From a virus, in the IMG/VR virus record IMGVR_UViG_3300048835_000554, positions 1-34,482 of that record: 34,482 bases of DNA; one strand, 5' to 3'. A program made the position numbers and the translations under genes. The notes under the pieces were generated by a model that made no database searches, was not told the DNA's origin, and worked only from the letters and a program-made list of their open reading frames with translations. Position 1 is the first letter of the stretch. Every line of letters starts with the position of its first letter. Shown in pieces: positions 1 through 7,496 of the stretch.

Positions 1-723
1 GGCGTCCTGGTAGCGCACCCACATGTACTCCCACCCCTTCTTATTGATCCCGCCGATGTCGCCGACCTGCAGACCGCTGACGTTGGGGCTGCCGGCGAAG
101 CGGAAGGTGATCTCCCAATCGTCGTCGGCGCTGGTGCCGCGGCGCGAGCCTGAGGCACCCAGGAACAAGCACTCGCCGGGCTGCAGGCCCCGGAACGCGC
201 CGCTGTTGACCTTGCCGGTGAGGTAGAACAGCGTTCCCCGGTAGGACGGGGTGACGACGGAAGCGGGCAGGTAGTGCGTCTCGGAGAACTGGTAGACGGG
301 GATGGTGATGTCCACGCCCTCGACGTTGTCGTGGGTCACGCCGATCGCGCCGCCGAAATCGGGCGCGTTGTTGGGATAGCGCCCGATGGTCTGGAGGCTC
401 TGGGTGATGTGCTGAGTCCCGCCGCCGGTGTCGAAGGCGAAGGAGGATTCGCCGGGTTCGGACTGCTGGTTCTCGGCCTTGCCGTAGCGGACGACGCCTT
501 CCCACATGTCCGGTCCCAACGGCTCGATCTGCAAGGTCTGGCGCACCAGGCCGCCGTACAACGTGGGTGTCGCGGCCGCCAAGGAACTCTTGGCGACGAT
601 GTCATCATCGGTGCCGGAGACGATGTATGCCCGCTCGACTTGAGAGGGCAATACTCCCACATCGGGGTCCTGCTCCGAAGTGGATTGGCGGCTCTCGAAC
701 TTTTCCAGCACGGTCACGGGCAT
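1..723 (-). CDS. Phage protein downstream of tape measure, probably distal tail (partial)
   Basis: The reading frame starts with ATG at 723 and stays open for 241 codons to the left edge, so the C-terminus is missing. A GGAGG Shine-Dalgarno lies 10 nt upstream; a second ATG at 730 is in another frame that gives an unconvincing protein. The start is 21 nt after the stop of the tape measure gene, the place where siphophages encode distal tail or baseplate proteins. The protein has no signal peptide or membrane segment. It is rich in G, T, S and aromatic residues with alternating hydrophobic positions, suggesting beta structure as in tail-tip or fibre proteins. I do not recognise a named family, so the tail role rests on gene order alone. 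Confidence 0.75.
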   Translation of the reverse strand, partial: MPVTVLEKFESRQSTSEQDPDVGVLPSQVERAYIVSGTDDDIVAKSSLAAATPTLYGGLVRQTLQIEPLGPDMWEGVVRYGKAENQQSEPGESSFAFDTGGGTQHITQSLQTIGRYPNNAPDFGGAIGVTHDNVEGVDITIPVYQFSETHYLPASVVTPSYRGTLFYLTGKVNSGAFRGLQPGECLFLGASGSRRGTSADDDWEITFRFAGSPNVSGLQVGDIGGINKKGWEYMWVRYQDA

Positions 724-744
724 CGGTCATGCACCTCCGGGGGG

Positions 745-2742
745 TCAATCGAATGTCGCTTCATCGGCGTCCTGCTTATTCAGGAGCTTCTTGGTGTTCT
801 TGGCGGTCTCCTCGGTGGCCTTGGCGATGCGGTCGGCGACGGGACCGCCTGCCAGCCCGCGCGCCTCCATCGCATTGAAAGTGCCGGCCACGCCGATCGT
901 CTTCTGCTTGGCTTGCTCAATGGTCGGCCCCAGCCCCTCGAGGTAGTCGCCGATGTCCGGCGGCGCTTTGAGGCGCTGCGGCCCCTCGGCATTCTTCATC
1001 TGCCGCTTCTTCCTGGCCTCCCCGATGGCGTCCTTCCACTCTTTCTTCGCGGCGTCGAGTTCTGCTTGGGCGGCGTCGATCTTCTTTTGCGCTTCGGCGT
1101 CGAGCTGGTTCTCTGCGTCAATGGACGCCTGGCCGATGCGGGCCAGGTTCTGCTCGTGTTCCTGCTGCAACTGCTTGAGTGCCTCGTCGCGCTCCCCGGC
1201 GATCTGCTGGACGTTCTGGTCCTTCTCCTTGTTGCGCTGGCCAATGCGCTGCTGTGCGTCTTCGTCCAGCCCCTTCTTCACCGCGTCGGTGTCGAGCGTG
1301 TCGTCCACCAGGCCCCACAGGTCCACGATCCGCTTGGCGACCCAGTTGACCGCGCCGTCCCAGACGTTCATCACCCCGGTGGACAGGCGCTCCCACACGT
1401 CCAGCACGCCGTAGTAGAGCTTGAGCATGACCTCGGCGACGGAGGCCACGCCGATCTCCCAGGCCGCCTGCACGCCGTACCACATGCCGTAGACGATCTT
1501 CATGGCCCCGGACTTGAGCCCCTCCCACAGGCGGGTGAGTTCCAGCACGCCTTTCTGCCAGAGGACCTTGAGCGACAGCCAGAGGATCTTGGCGGCCAGG
1601 GCGATGTCGCCGGCCATGAGGGCGTCAGAGATGCCTTGGAACGATTCGGAGGCGAAGTCGGAAAGGTCGGCGAAGCGGTCCCCCAGCCACGAAAGGGCCT
1701 GACCGCCCGCGCCGGACACATATATAAGGTATGCGCCCAGCGCCGCGATGGCGGCGACAGCCAGGCCGATGGGCGAGACCAGCCAGGCAATGATCGAGCC
1801 CAGCACGCCCACGGCCGTGCCTACGCCGGCGATGATGCCCGCCAGCGCGCCCATAACAGTTCCAATCGTCGTAATCGCGTAGCCCAGCGCCATCAGCGCC
1901 AGCCCGCCAGCGAGAATCCCGGCGGCTACCTTGAAGATGGTCACCACCAGGTCCTTGTTCTGCTTGATCCACGCCGTGGTGGTGACGACGGTGTTGATGA
2001 TCCATTCGCAGACGCTCTTGAGCGTGGGGGCGAGCGCCGAGCCGATGATGAAGACCCCTTGCTTGAGCACCTTCCAGAGCGTGTCGAAGGTGTCGTTGAG
2101 CGCTTCGGCGGCCTTGGCGTCCTCGGTGGACATGGTCAGGCCCAGGTCGCGGGCCTGCTGCTGCAGCGCCTCGATCCCCTTGGCCCCGTCGGCCATCAGC
2201 GGCAGAAGCTGCGTGCCGGACTTGCCGAAGAGTTCCATCGCCAGCGCCGCCCGCAACGCCGGGCTCTTGATCTGCGACAGGCGGTCGGCGATGAGCTTGA
2301 ACTGCTGGTCCGGGGAGAGACCGCGCAGGTCTTCCACCGTCAGCCCCAGCTTGGCCAGGGCGTCGGTGGCACTTTCCGACCCCTCGGCCGCCGCGACGAT
2401 GGCCTTCTGCATCTTCCGCAGCGAACCTTCGAGGATTTCCAGATTCGCGCCGGAGAGGTCGGCGGCGTAGGCCAGTTCCGAAAGCGTCTCGACGGAGACG
2501 CCCGTGCGCGCCGACGCCTTAGCGATCCGGTCGCCCATCTCGCTGAAAGCTTTGGCGCTGCCGACCAGTGGCGCGGTGACGGCCGCGCCAATGGCCGTCA
2601 TCTTCTGGCCCCAGCCGGTGATGGCGTCGCCGAAGGCCTTGAGCTTCTTGCTCGCCTTCTCCAGGCCGCGCACCAGCTTCGAGTCGCTCACGAACAACTC
2701 GACGTAGGCCGCCCCGGCCCGGATGCCGCGTGCGTTGGCCAT
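745..2742 (-). CDS. Tail tape measure protein
   Basis: This 665-residue protein sets tail length and is threaded through the tail tube. Residues 1-230 resemble the TP901-type tape measure N-terminus, with a run of AKAFSEMGDRIAKAS-like helices and an ATxxxLGL-like repeat region. Residues 270-343 form a long glycine/alanine-rich hydrophobic stretch with several possible membrane segments, typical of these proteins and thought to help DNA pass the host membrane. Residues about 490-600 are a charged Q/E/K/A coiled coil. It starts 3 nt after the stop of the upstream membrane protein, suggesting translational coupling, and it is the longest tail gene, as expected. Length is moderate, implying a fairly short tail. 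Confidence 0.93.
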   Translation of the reverse strand: MANARGIRAGAAYVELFVSDSKLVRGLEKASKKLKAFGDAITGWGQKMTAIGAAVTAPLVGSAKAFSEMGDRIAKASARTGVSVETLSELAYAADLSGANLEILEGSLRKMQKAIVAAAEGSESATDALAKLGLTVEDLRGLSPDQQFKLIADRLSQIKSPALRAALAMELFGKSGTQLLPLMADGAKGIEALQQQARDLGLTMSTEDAKAAEALNDTFDTLWKVLKQGVFIIGSALAPTLKSVCEWIINTVVTTTAWIKQNKDLVVTIFKVAAGILAGGLALMALGYAITTIGTVMGALAGIIAGVGTAVGVLGSIIAWLVSPIGLAVAAIAALGAYLIYVSGAGGQALSWLGDRFADLSDFASESFQGISDALMAGDIALAAKILWLSLKVLWQKGVLELTRLWEGLKSGAMKIVYGMWYGVQAAWEIGVASVAEVMLKLYYGVLDVWERLSTGVMNVWDGAVNWVAKRIVDLWGLVDDTLDTDAVKKGLDEDAQQRIGQRNKEKDQNVQQIAGERDEALKQLQQEHEQNLARIGQASIDAENQLDAEAQKKIDAAQAELDAAKKEWKDAIGEARKKRQMKNAEGPQRLKAPPDIGDYLEGLGPTIEQAKQKTIGVAGTFNAMEARGLAGGPVADRIAKATEETAKNTKKLLNKQDADEATFD

Positions 2743-2745
2743 GCG

Positions 2746-3351
2746 TCACCCGGCCTTTCCGGCGTCGGCGCTGGCCCGGCGCGAGAGAATCCAGTCCCGC
2801 ACCCAGCTGAAGGGGTTCATCAGCGGCACAAGGCGGGTGATTTCCTTGCCCATCCGCCAAGTCAGCGACAGCGGATTGCCCATGCCCAGCACCACCGACG
2901 CAGCGCCCAGCACCAGCCACGAAATGCCGATGATCCACAGCGCCCGCTCGATCCACCGGCCCCAGCGGACGTACCAGCGCGATTCGAGTTTCGTGTAGTC
3001 GGCCTGCACGGCCATGACCTGCCCCTCCAGCGCCGTGATCTCTTTCGCTGTGGCATCCAGGGCCTGCTTGGTCTCGGCCGCGTCGGCGACCACTTCCTTG
3101 TGTTCATCCGTCGCGGCCGCCAGATGCACCTTGCCGGTGTCATCCGCGTGCGGGATGGCCTGCTCGACATGACGCTGGGCGGATTCGGTGTGGGCCACAA
3201 CGCCGGCGACGCCGGAAACGGCATCGCTGACCGTGGCGCGGGCCGCGTCTGCGGGCTTGAACTGTCCGGTGCAGCCCACCCCCGGAACCACGGTCAGAAT
3301 CGTGCTGATCACGATGAAGACTTCCTTGATGTGGCGGGCGGGCGTGGTCAT
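2746..3351 (-). CDS. Membrane-anchored coiled-coil protein in tail operon
   Basis: This 201-residue protein begins with a hydrophobic N-terminal segment (residues 10-27) ending in GVGC, which could be an atypical signal peptide or lipobox; the usual Leu at -3 is absent. Residues 50-125 are alanine-rich, charged and helical. A clear membrane helix spans about 136-158 (WIIGISWLVLGAASVVLG), followed by a basic tail. The gene sits between the tail chaperones and the tape measure, 3 nt after the chaperone stop. Shape (lipid anchor or signal, coiled coil, membrane helix) recalls lysis proteins such as spanins, but the position suggests a tail-associated membrane protein. No family is recognised. 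Confidence 0.75.
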   Translation of the reverse strand: MTTPARHIKEVFIVISTILTVVPGVGCTGQFKPADAARATVSDAVSGVAGVVAHTESAQRHVEQAIPHADDTGKVHLAAATDEHKEVVADAAETKQALDATAKEITALEGQVMAVQADYTKLESRWYVRWGRWIERALWIIGISWLVLGAASVVLGMGNPLSLTWRMGKEITRLVPLMNPFSWVRDWILSRRASADAGKAG

Positions 3352-3354
3352 GGT

Positions 3355-3741
3355 TTACATACTTGCGTTTCCGGGGTTGTCGATAAATACGGTCTTGAGC
3401 ATTCCAATGTCGCCCTTGAGGGGCGGGGCCGCAGCACGCTTGGCGACCTGGATCGGGTGGAAGTCCGCGGGCTTGTAGGCACGGCTCTTCTTGGGGTCCC
3501 GATTCACGTTGGCGAGCATCGCCAGCACGGAGGCCGTGTGGTTCCAGCCGTCCTGCTGACGGGCCTCGGTCATTGCGACCAGCTCCCTCAGGGTGAAGCC
3601 GCCGGGGTCGAGGCCGAGGATTCCGGCGCACTGCCAGATGAGTTCTCCAGCTGCGCCAGCCGCGCCGCCATCTGCCTTTCCAGTTCGGGGGAGTCCAGCC
3701 GCGTCTCCACCGCCGCCAGCGCTGCCGTCTCGAGCTTCCAC
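3355..3741 (-). CDS. Tail assembly chaperone, T-like segment (probable -1 frameshift product)
   Basis: The open frame runs from a GTG at 3741, but the recognisable domain begins near GELIWQCAGILGLDPGG and includes the FTLREL and WNHTASVLAMLANVNRD motifs seen in lambda gpT-like tail chaperone segments. It overlaps the upstream chaperone gene by 154 nt and lies exactly in its -1 frame, as gpGT does in lambda. The GTG has no good ribosome site, and the first residues look non-natural (glycine/alanine rich), so production as a frameshift extension of the 3588-4076 gene is more likely than independent initiation. In the cell it would hold the tape measure protein soluble while the tail tube polymerises. 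The coordinates give the open frame; the true N-terminus is uncertain. Confidence 0.8.
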   Translation of the reverse strand: MEARDGSAGGGGDAAGLPRTGKADGGAAGAAGELIWQCAGILGLDPGGFTLRELVAMTEARQQDGWNHTASVLAMLANVNRDPKKSRAYKPADFHPIQVAKRAAAPPLKGDIGMLKTVFIDNPGNASM

Positions 3742-4076
3742 AGTTTGGCCAGCGCCTTGCTCAGTACCCGGCGCTTGGCCTGCGGGAAAAAATCGACCAG
3801 TTCCTCCAGCAGCGCCGTCGTCGCGCCGTCGATGGCGTCGCCGCCCATCGCCTTGCCGAAGTCCACGTCGCTGACGCTCTTGGCATCAGCCTCCGGCTTG
3901 CAGAGGCTGTAGATCACGTCGCACAGCAGAACGGGGTCGGAAATCAGCCGCTCCAGCAGCTTTCCTTCGACCACCTCCAGCAGGTTCATCTGGGCCAGGT
4001 CGCGGACGCGTCTGATCGCATCGACGTTGACCTGCACGGTCCAGACTCGTCCGGCGTTATCGGTGAATGTTTTCAT
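3588..4076 (-). CDS. Tail assembly chaperone, G-like
   Basis: The start is set at ATG 4076 because AGGAGA lies 6 nt upstream and the protein then begins MKTFTDNAGRVW; a longer open frame upstream is a shadow of the tail tube gene. The 162-residue product lies directly between tail tube and tape measure, where lambda-like phages encode gpG. Its first half looks like a small beta-rich domain, followed by helices (KRRVLSKALAKLWKLE) and an acidic S/P/A-rich tail. It would bind the tape measure protein during tail assembly. The last 154 nt overlap the T-like frame, and a C-run within the overlap could serve as the slippery site. Confidence 0.85.
   Translation of the reverse strand: MKTFTDNAGRVWTVQVNVDAIRRVRDLAQMNLLEVVEGKLLERLISDPVLLCDVIYSLCKPEADAKSVSDVDFGKAMGGDAIDGATTALLEELVDFFPQAKRRVLSKALAKLWKLETAALAAVETRLDSPELERQMAARLAQLENSSGSAPESSASTPAASP
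3686..3692 (-). other. Candidate -1 ribosomal frameshift site
   Basis: On the minus strand the sequence TCCCCCG is read in the chaperone frame as TCC CCC G. A tRNA reading CCC can slip back one base and re-pair fully because the preceding base is also C, which joins the G-like and T-like frames. It is not the canonical X-XXY-YYZ heptamer of lambda (GGGAAAG). A second, weaker possibility is CTG GAA AGG six bases downstream. The frame relationship is certain; the exact slip point is inference. Confidence 0.45.
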
Positions 4077-4087
4077 GGCATCTCCTG

Positions 4088-4525
4088 TTAGCTCTTCCAG
4101 ATGGGCGGGTTGGCCGAGTACGTCGGCTTGGCAGTCACCTTCACGCTGATCGCGTCCTCCAGCGGCTCGTCGCGGCTGAAATCCGTGATCATGCAGTCGG
4201 CCCACAGACCCTGACTTCCGGGCGTGGCGACTGGTCCGTCCATCGCCGCCAGGCCGATGAGCGTGTTGTCGAAGTAGGCGTTCTTGATGGCGGTGAACCC
4301 GGCGTCGGCCGTATCCCACACCATCTCGAACTCGATGCTGCCTTCCTTCAGCGTGCCCGCCGTGGCTTTCCACCCGTTGTTGGCACGCGTGGTCACGTCG
4401 GCCTCGCCTTTCTGCAGTGAGAGCGTGACGTTCTTGACGTTGGTCAGCTCCGTCCAGGTGGGCGAGCCGCCGATGCCGGCGACGCAGAAGTACAGCTTGG
4501 CGTCGAGGCCGAGTTTGACACTCAT
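4088..4525 (-). CDS. Major tail tube protein
   Basis: The 145-residue product matches the size and pattern of siphophage tail tube proteins that stack as hexamers to form the conduit for DNA. It begins with a short strand region (GLDAKLYF), carries the WTELTNVKNVTLSLQKGEADVTTR segment typical of this fold, and continues with GSIEFEMVWDT and DEPLEDAISVKVTAKPT, all alternating beta strands. AAAGGA lies 7 nt upstream of the ATG at 4525. It follows the tail completion gene and precedes the chaperone pair, the standard order. It should be among the most abundant virion proteins. Confidence 0.9.
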   Translation of the reverse strand: MSVKLGLDAKLYFCVAGIGGSPTWTELTNVKNVTLSLQKGEADVTTRANNGWKATAGTLKEGSIEFEMVWDTADAGFTAIKNAYFDNTLIGLAAMDGPVATPGSQGLWADCMITDFSRDEPLEDAISVKVTAKPTYSANPPIWKS

Positions 4526-4529
4526 GGCT

Positions 4530-4925
4530 TCATCCTTTCACGCTGCCCGCCCACATCGGGGGCAGGCGGTCTTTGACTTTCTCCAGCGCCGGACCCATGA
4601 ACGGGCGCTTGTCGTAATTCTCATTGCGGAAGCGACCGCCGAACTCGTGCGCAGCGCCCGCATCGGCAGCGACCTCGTAATCCGGCCCGATCACCACCGA
4701 TTGCTTGCCGGGCGTGACGGCGTATTTGATGGCGTTGCGCAGCCGACCCTTTCTCGTGTGCGGCGGCGTCCCGGCCGCCGACTTCTTCGAGCTCTTCCTG
4801 ATCGAGTGCCGAGCCTGGAGACGAATGGCCGCGCCGGCGTGGCCAAGATTGGTGATGTTGGCGCGTTTGGTCGCCGCCATCACCTTCTTGCCGTCGAATT
4901 TCGTCTTGGCCTTCGCCTTGACCAT
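4530..4925 (-). CDS. Tail completion / HK97 gp10-like protein
   Basis: The 131-residue protein is very basic at the N-terminus (KAKAKTKFDGKK) and has the HK97-gp10 / Mu gpG-like pattern: an N-terminal helix, an APRKTGxLRxS-like segment here written PPHTRKGRLRNAI, strands with VVIGPDYEVAADAGAAHEFGG, and the C-terminal RPFMGPALEKVKDRLP. This family sits at the head-tail or tail-terminator interface. It lies 4 nt before the tail tube gene and just after the terminator-like gene. The ribosome site is weak (GGTGAG), so coupling to the upstream gene is likely. Confidence 0.88.
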   Translation of the reverse strand: MVKAKAKTKFDGKKVMAATKRANITNLGHAGAAIRLQARHSIRKSSKKSAAGTPPHTRKGRLRNAIKYAVTPGKQSVVIGPDYEVAADAGAAHEFGGRFRNENYDKRPFMGPALEKVKDRLPPMWAGSVKG

Positions 4926-4929
4926 TGGC

Positions 4930-5367
4930 TCACCTCACCACGCGGAACGTGAACGTCAGGACACTGGTGAACACCTGCTTCTGTTCCAGGTGCTCGGGGG
5001 CGTACACCGGCACGTTCTCGGTCTTCGTCCACAGCGCCGTGGGCAGCGCCGTCAGTCGCCGCAGACGGAAGTAGTCGGCGATCTGCTCGACGAGCGTCAT
5101 CAGCCCGTCGAGTTCGGCGCTATCTGTCGGGTTGACCTTCTTCTGCACCGCCACGTCGATGCTGACATCGTGCTGGTTGGCGATGCGCATCAGGCCCGTG
5201 ATGGCGATCCCCTTGGGCACCACCGACACGCGCAGCGTCTTGAGCTCCGCCAGATCGAACTGCGGGCGGTAGTGCCGCGCCGCGGTGAACGTCTGAGCGA
5301 ACGTGCCGGCGGCAGCGCCATTGAGGTCGGTGACGACGGCGTCGGCGATGGAGGTGATCAGGCTCAT
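4930..5367 (-). CDS. Tail terminator-like minor protein
   Basis: This 145-residue protein has the predicted helix-strand layout of tail terminator or head-tail joining proteins: SLITSIADAVVTDLN helix, a strand around LRVSVVPKG, ISIDVAVQKK, a helix LDGLMTLVEQIADYFR, and a final strand region VFTSVLTFTFRVVR. Position before the gp10-like and tail tube genes supports a role in capping the tail tube. Its ATG at 5367 overlaps the upstream stop as ATGA, with GGAGAG upstream. Family assignment is by position and overall pattern. Confidence 0.75.
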   Translation of the reverse strand: MSLITSIADAVVTDLNGAAAGTFAQTFTAARHYRPQFDLAELKTLRVSVVPKGIAITGLMRIANQHDVSIDVAVQKKVNPTDSAELDGLMTLVEQIADYFRLRRLTALPTALWTKTENVPVYAPEHLEQKQVFTSVLTFTFRVVR

Positions 5368-5651
5368 CGCGGCTCTCCATCAGCACTGGGTCCATCGGCA
5401 GCCGGGGGCGCAGGCGGGGTGCGCTCCGGCGGGCGGCGGGGCTTCTTGGGCTTGAGCTTCAGCCGGGCGATCTCCACCTCGATCTCTTCTTTCGTGCCGA
5501 CGAGCATCTTGTTGCCTGGGTGCGTCCCGACCTTGCCACTTCCGGGGGCGGCCAGTTCGATCACTTGCTGGCCGTCATGGACCAGCACGTGCTTGTCCTC
5601 GTTGCCGTCGGAGAGTTTGACCTGCACGGTAATGGGTTGGATTTCCTGCAT
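5364..5651 (-). CDS. Small phage protein with proline-rich tail
   Basis: The 95-residue product has a short beta-like N-terminal part (residues 1-50, with TVQVKLSDGNEDKHVLVHDGQQV), a charged helix (KEEIEVEIARLKLKPKK) and a disordered C-terminus rich in Pro, Arg and Ala. GAGG lies 5 nt before the ATG at 5651. It sits between the leucine-rich-repeat gene and the tail terminator gene and overlaps the latter by 4 nt, so it belongs to the structural operon. I do not recognise a family. Confidence 0.7.
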   Translation of the reverse strand: MQEIQPITVQVKLSDGNEDKHVLVHDGQQVIELAAPGSGKVGTHPGNKMLVGTKEEIEVEIARLKLKPKKPRRPPERTPPAPPAADGPSADGEPR

Positions 5652-5658
5652 GCGAGCC

Positions 5659-6231
5659 TCAGTTTGTATAGACCGACCAGCCCCGGCTGATCAGGATGTT
5701 CTTCAGCGCGATGCCATCGGGATTCGAGGGCGGCGAGTTGTATGGTCCGTTCATCTGGAGGTAGCCACCCGTGTTGCCGTTGGCCACAAGGTCAGCGAGA
5801 ACCTGATCCACCGCTGCTTGCGGCAATGCGCAGCCGTAGGCATAGAGGTAGTAGAAGTTTGTGCAGCCCAGCAGGTTGATCGACACCAACGACTGGCAGT
5901 AGTACACGTCAAGGTCGGACAGGTTGGTATTGCCATGCGCGTCAACCTCGATCAGGTTGTAGTTCTCACCCGCCCAGCAGCTATAGAGGTTCGGCAGTCG
6001 CCACAGTTCGAGCATCTCGAATGCGCAGTTGTAGACGCCCAGGTAGTTCAGAGTCCTCAGGTCGTTCCACGGCAACGTGGTCAGCGGCTGATAGTCGCAG
6101 TACAACTCGGTCAGGTTGGGCATGTTGATGCCGTCGATCCGCTCGACGAAGCCCCACCACGGCAGATTGAGCATGGGCCACTGCTCCATCGGCGGGTGCG
6201 TGATCAGGGATTCGGCTTTCCACGCGGGCAT
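5659..6231 (-). CDS. Leucine-rich-repeat phage protein
   Basis: The start is ATG 6231, which overlaps the stop of the upstream gene as TGATG; the longer open frame is not protein-like. The 190-residue product contains about six irregular repeats with the L..L...N/C....L..L pattern (for example LRTLNYLGVYNC, LPNLYSCWAGENYNL, LSDLDVYYCQSL, LLGCTNFYYLYAYGC). It ends in the NPDGIALKNILISRGWSVYTN-like motif seen at the end of leucine-rich-repeat proteins of some phages and environmental bacteria. It is unusually rich in Tyr, Trp and Cys for this operon. Such surface-like repeat proteins often bind ligands, so a decoration or receptor-binding role is possible, but this is inference. Confidence 0.8.
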   Translation of the reverse strand: MPAWKAESLITHPPMEQWPMLNLPWWGFVERIDGINMPNLTELYCDYQPLTTLPWNDLRTLNYLGVYNCAFEMLELWRLPNLYSCWAGENYNLIEVDAHGNTNLSDLDVYYCQSLVSINLLGCTNFYYLYAYGCALPQAAVDQVLADLVANGNTGGYLQMNGPYNSPPSNPDGIALKNILISRGWSVYTN

Positions 6232-6563
6232 CAGCGCACCTCCACGAACAGGTCGGAGAAGCTCACGCCGGCGACGAGGTTCTTCGCCACAATGCGAGCA
6301 CCGACGGGAACGCCGCCGGGGACCACGATCTCGCGCCAGTAGTTGGGCGGGACGAGGTACGGTTTCTCCTGCCCGGCGGCGTCGTTGATTGAGACCAGAG
6401 CGCCGCCGGAACCGACGCGGATGAACACGAGCTTGCCCTCGTGCGTGACGCTGCCGGAGGTCGCGGTGGAATAGGTGTCGGTGCCATAGGACCATGCGAG
6501 CAGGTCCGGCTTACCGCCGCCTTCGAGGGCCTTTCCGCCGATGTCCACCTGCATGATGCTCAT
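6231..6563 (-). CDS. Small beta-rich structural protein
   Basis: ATG 6563 is chosen because GGAG lies upstream and upstream codons in frame are a shadow of the next gene. The 110-residue protein has many short strands and glycine turns (YSTATSGSVTHEGKLVFIRVGSGGALVSI) and a PPNYWREIVVPGGVPVGARIVAKNL segment. It resembles short virion decoration or fibre-base proteins in composition only; no family is recognised. It lies between the membrane mini-proteins and the leucine-rich-repeat gene and is coupled to the latter by a one-base stop/start overlap. Confidence 0.7.
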   Translation of the reverse strand: MSIMQVDIGGKALEGGGKPDLLAWSYGTDTYSTATSGSVTHEGKLVFIRVGSGGALVSINDAAGQEKPYLVPPNYWREIVVPGGVPVGARIVAKNLVAGVSFSDLFVEVR

Positions 6564-6565
6564 GG

Positions 6566-6814
6566 CTATTGCTTCTCCAGCGTCTGGCGAATCCACCGCA
6601 CATCGGCGGCGATCTCGCCGGTCTGCTTCTCCAGGACCCGAAGGCGGGCCTCGTGGTCGATCAGCGCCGACTTCTGCTCGCGCAAATCGTGGCGCACGTC
6701 CGCCCGCTCGGCCGAGGCCGCCCACACCGCTCCGATGACCGTCAGCGACCAGGTCACCAGCACAGCGATCTCCGGCACCCAACGGAGGAGGCGTTTGTTG
6801 GATCGGTCCGTCAT
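6566..6814 (-). CDS. Small membrane protein with coiled coil (holin-like shape)
   Basis: The 82-residue protein has a basic N-terminus (residues 1-11), one membrane helix (about 13-33, VPEIAVLVTWSLTVIGAVWAA) and a charged heptad region from 40 to the end (LREQKSALIDHEARLRVLEKQTG). The ATG at 6814 overlaps the upstream stop as ATGA. A single membrane helix followed by a cytoplasmic or periplasmic coiled coil is a common form of class III holins and of phage hemolysin XhlA-like proteins, but there is no endolysin beside it. Function is undecided. Confidence 0.7.
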   Translation of the reverse strand: MTDRSNKRLLRWVPEIAVLVTWSLTVIGAVWAASAERADVRHDLREQKSALIDHEARLRVLEKQTGEIAADVRWIRQTLEKQ

Positions 6815-7098
6815 GGCTGTAAGTCCTTGTCGATGGGCTTGGCCTGGATGTCCGTTAGCGCACCCGCACGGAGAGTGTTGGCACCCTTGGGGCGGGCCTG
6901 CTCTTCCAGAGCGTCGATCCGCTTCTCCAGTTCGACCATCCGGCCTGCGTTGTTCCGTGTGTCGACGACCGTCTCCGCAGCCGTGAAGCAGGCCAACGTA
7001 ATGCCGATGCCGATGAAGCCGCAGAAGATCACGAACCCCACCGCTTCTACGGCGGTCCCGATCCAGGCGAAGCGGCTCTTGGTCACGTTGGTGCTCAT
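6811..7098 (-). CDS. Small membrane protein with coiled coil, paired with next gene
   Basis: The 95-residue protein has a membrane helix at about 15-41 (TAVEAVGFVIFCGFIGIGITLACFT) followed by a heptad-like segment (MVELEKRIDALEEQ) and a flexible tail. It has the same design as its 82-residue downstream neighbour, with which it overlaps by 4 nt (ATGA). It also overlaps the upstream gene by 4 nt. AAGGAGAACCAGAC precedes the ATG. The tandem arrangement suggests a two-part membrane device, perhaps holin/antiholin, but that is inference from shape only. Confidence 0.7.
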   Translation of the reverse strand: MSTNVTKSRFAWIGTAVEAVGFVIFCGFIGIGITLACFTAAETVVDTRNNAGRMVELEKRIDALEEQARPKGANTLRAGALTDIQAKPIDKDLQP

Positions 7099-7481
7099 GT
7101 CTGGTTCTCCTTGTCAACCTGTTTCGTGTGAATCCTCAACGTCATGCGGTACGGGTCGCTGTAGCGCCACACCGGCTCATCGCCCGGGGCCATCACCTCG
7201 TAGATGAAGATCACGCCGTTCTGCAGTTCGTGGATCTGGTCGCCGCGCCGCGGGTCGACCCGCCCAGCGCCGAAGTTCAGGTGCGCTGCGCGGATCAGGT
7301 AGTCCCGCGCCTCCACCCGAATCGCCGCTCCGTCGCCGTTGTCCACGGCAAAGAGCGTCTGCCCGATGGTCGCCGTCACCTCGACGGTGTCTGTGCCGCG
7401 CTGGTAGATGACCGTGCGGGACATGAACTTCTCCCGCTGGTCTTCCAGCCAGGCCGAGGATCGCTCGAGCAGGTCCGCCAC
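7095..7481 (-). CDS. Head completion / neck protein candidate
   Basis: Translation probably starts at GTG 7481, with GGGAGG 6 nt upstream. An internal ATG 57 nt later (MSRTVIYQRG) also has a good GGGAGA and cannot be excluded. The 128-residue protein is beta-rich, with TVEVTATIGQTLF, AIRVEARDYLI, LNFGAGRVDPRRGDQI and PYRMTLRIHTKQV segments, consistent with head-tail connector or stopper proteins. It follows the capsid and DUF2190 genes, where neck proteins are encoded. The specific family is not certain. Confidence 0.75.
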   Translation of the reverse strand: MADLLERSSAWLEDQREKFMSRTVIYQRGTDTVEVTATIGQTLFAVDNGDGAAIRVEARDYLIRAAHLNFGAGRVDPRRGDQIHELQNGVIFIYEVMAPGDEPVWRYSDPYRMTLRIHTKQVDKENQT

Positions 7482-7496
7482 GGCGTTGCCTCCCGG

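Noticed and set aside
274-3912. 1212-codon open frame on the plus strand opposite the tail genes
   Set aside because: It is the antisense image of clear tail genes. Such long frames arise in high-GC DNA, and the translation is rich in H, R, G and V without any domain.
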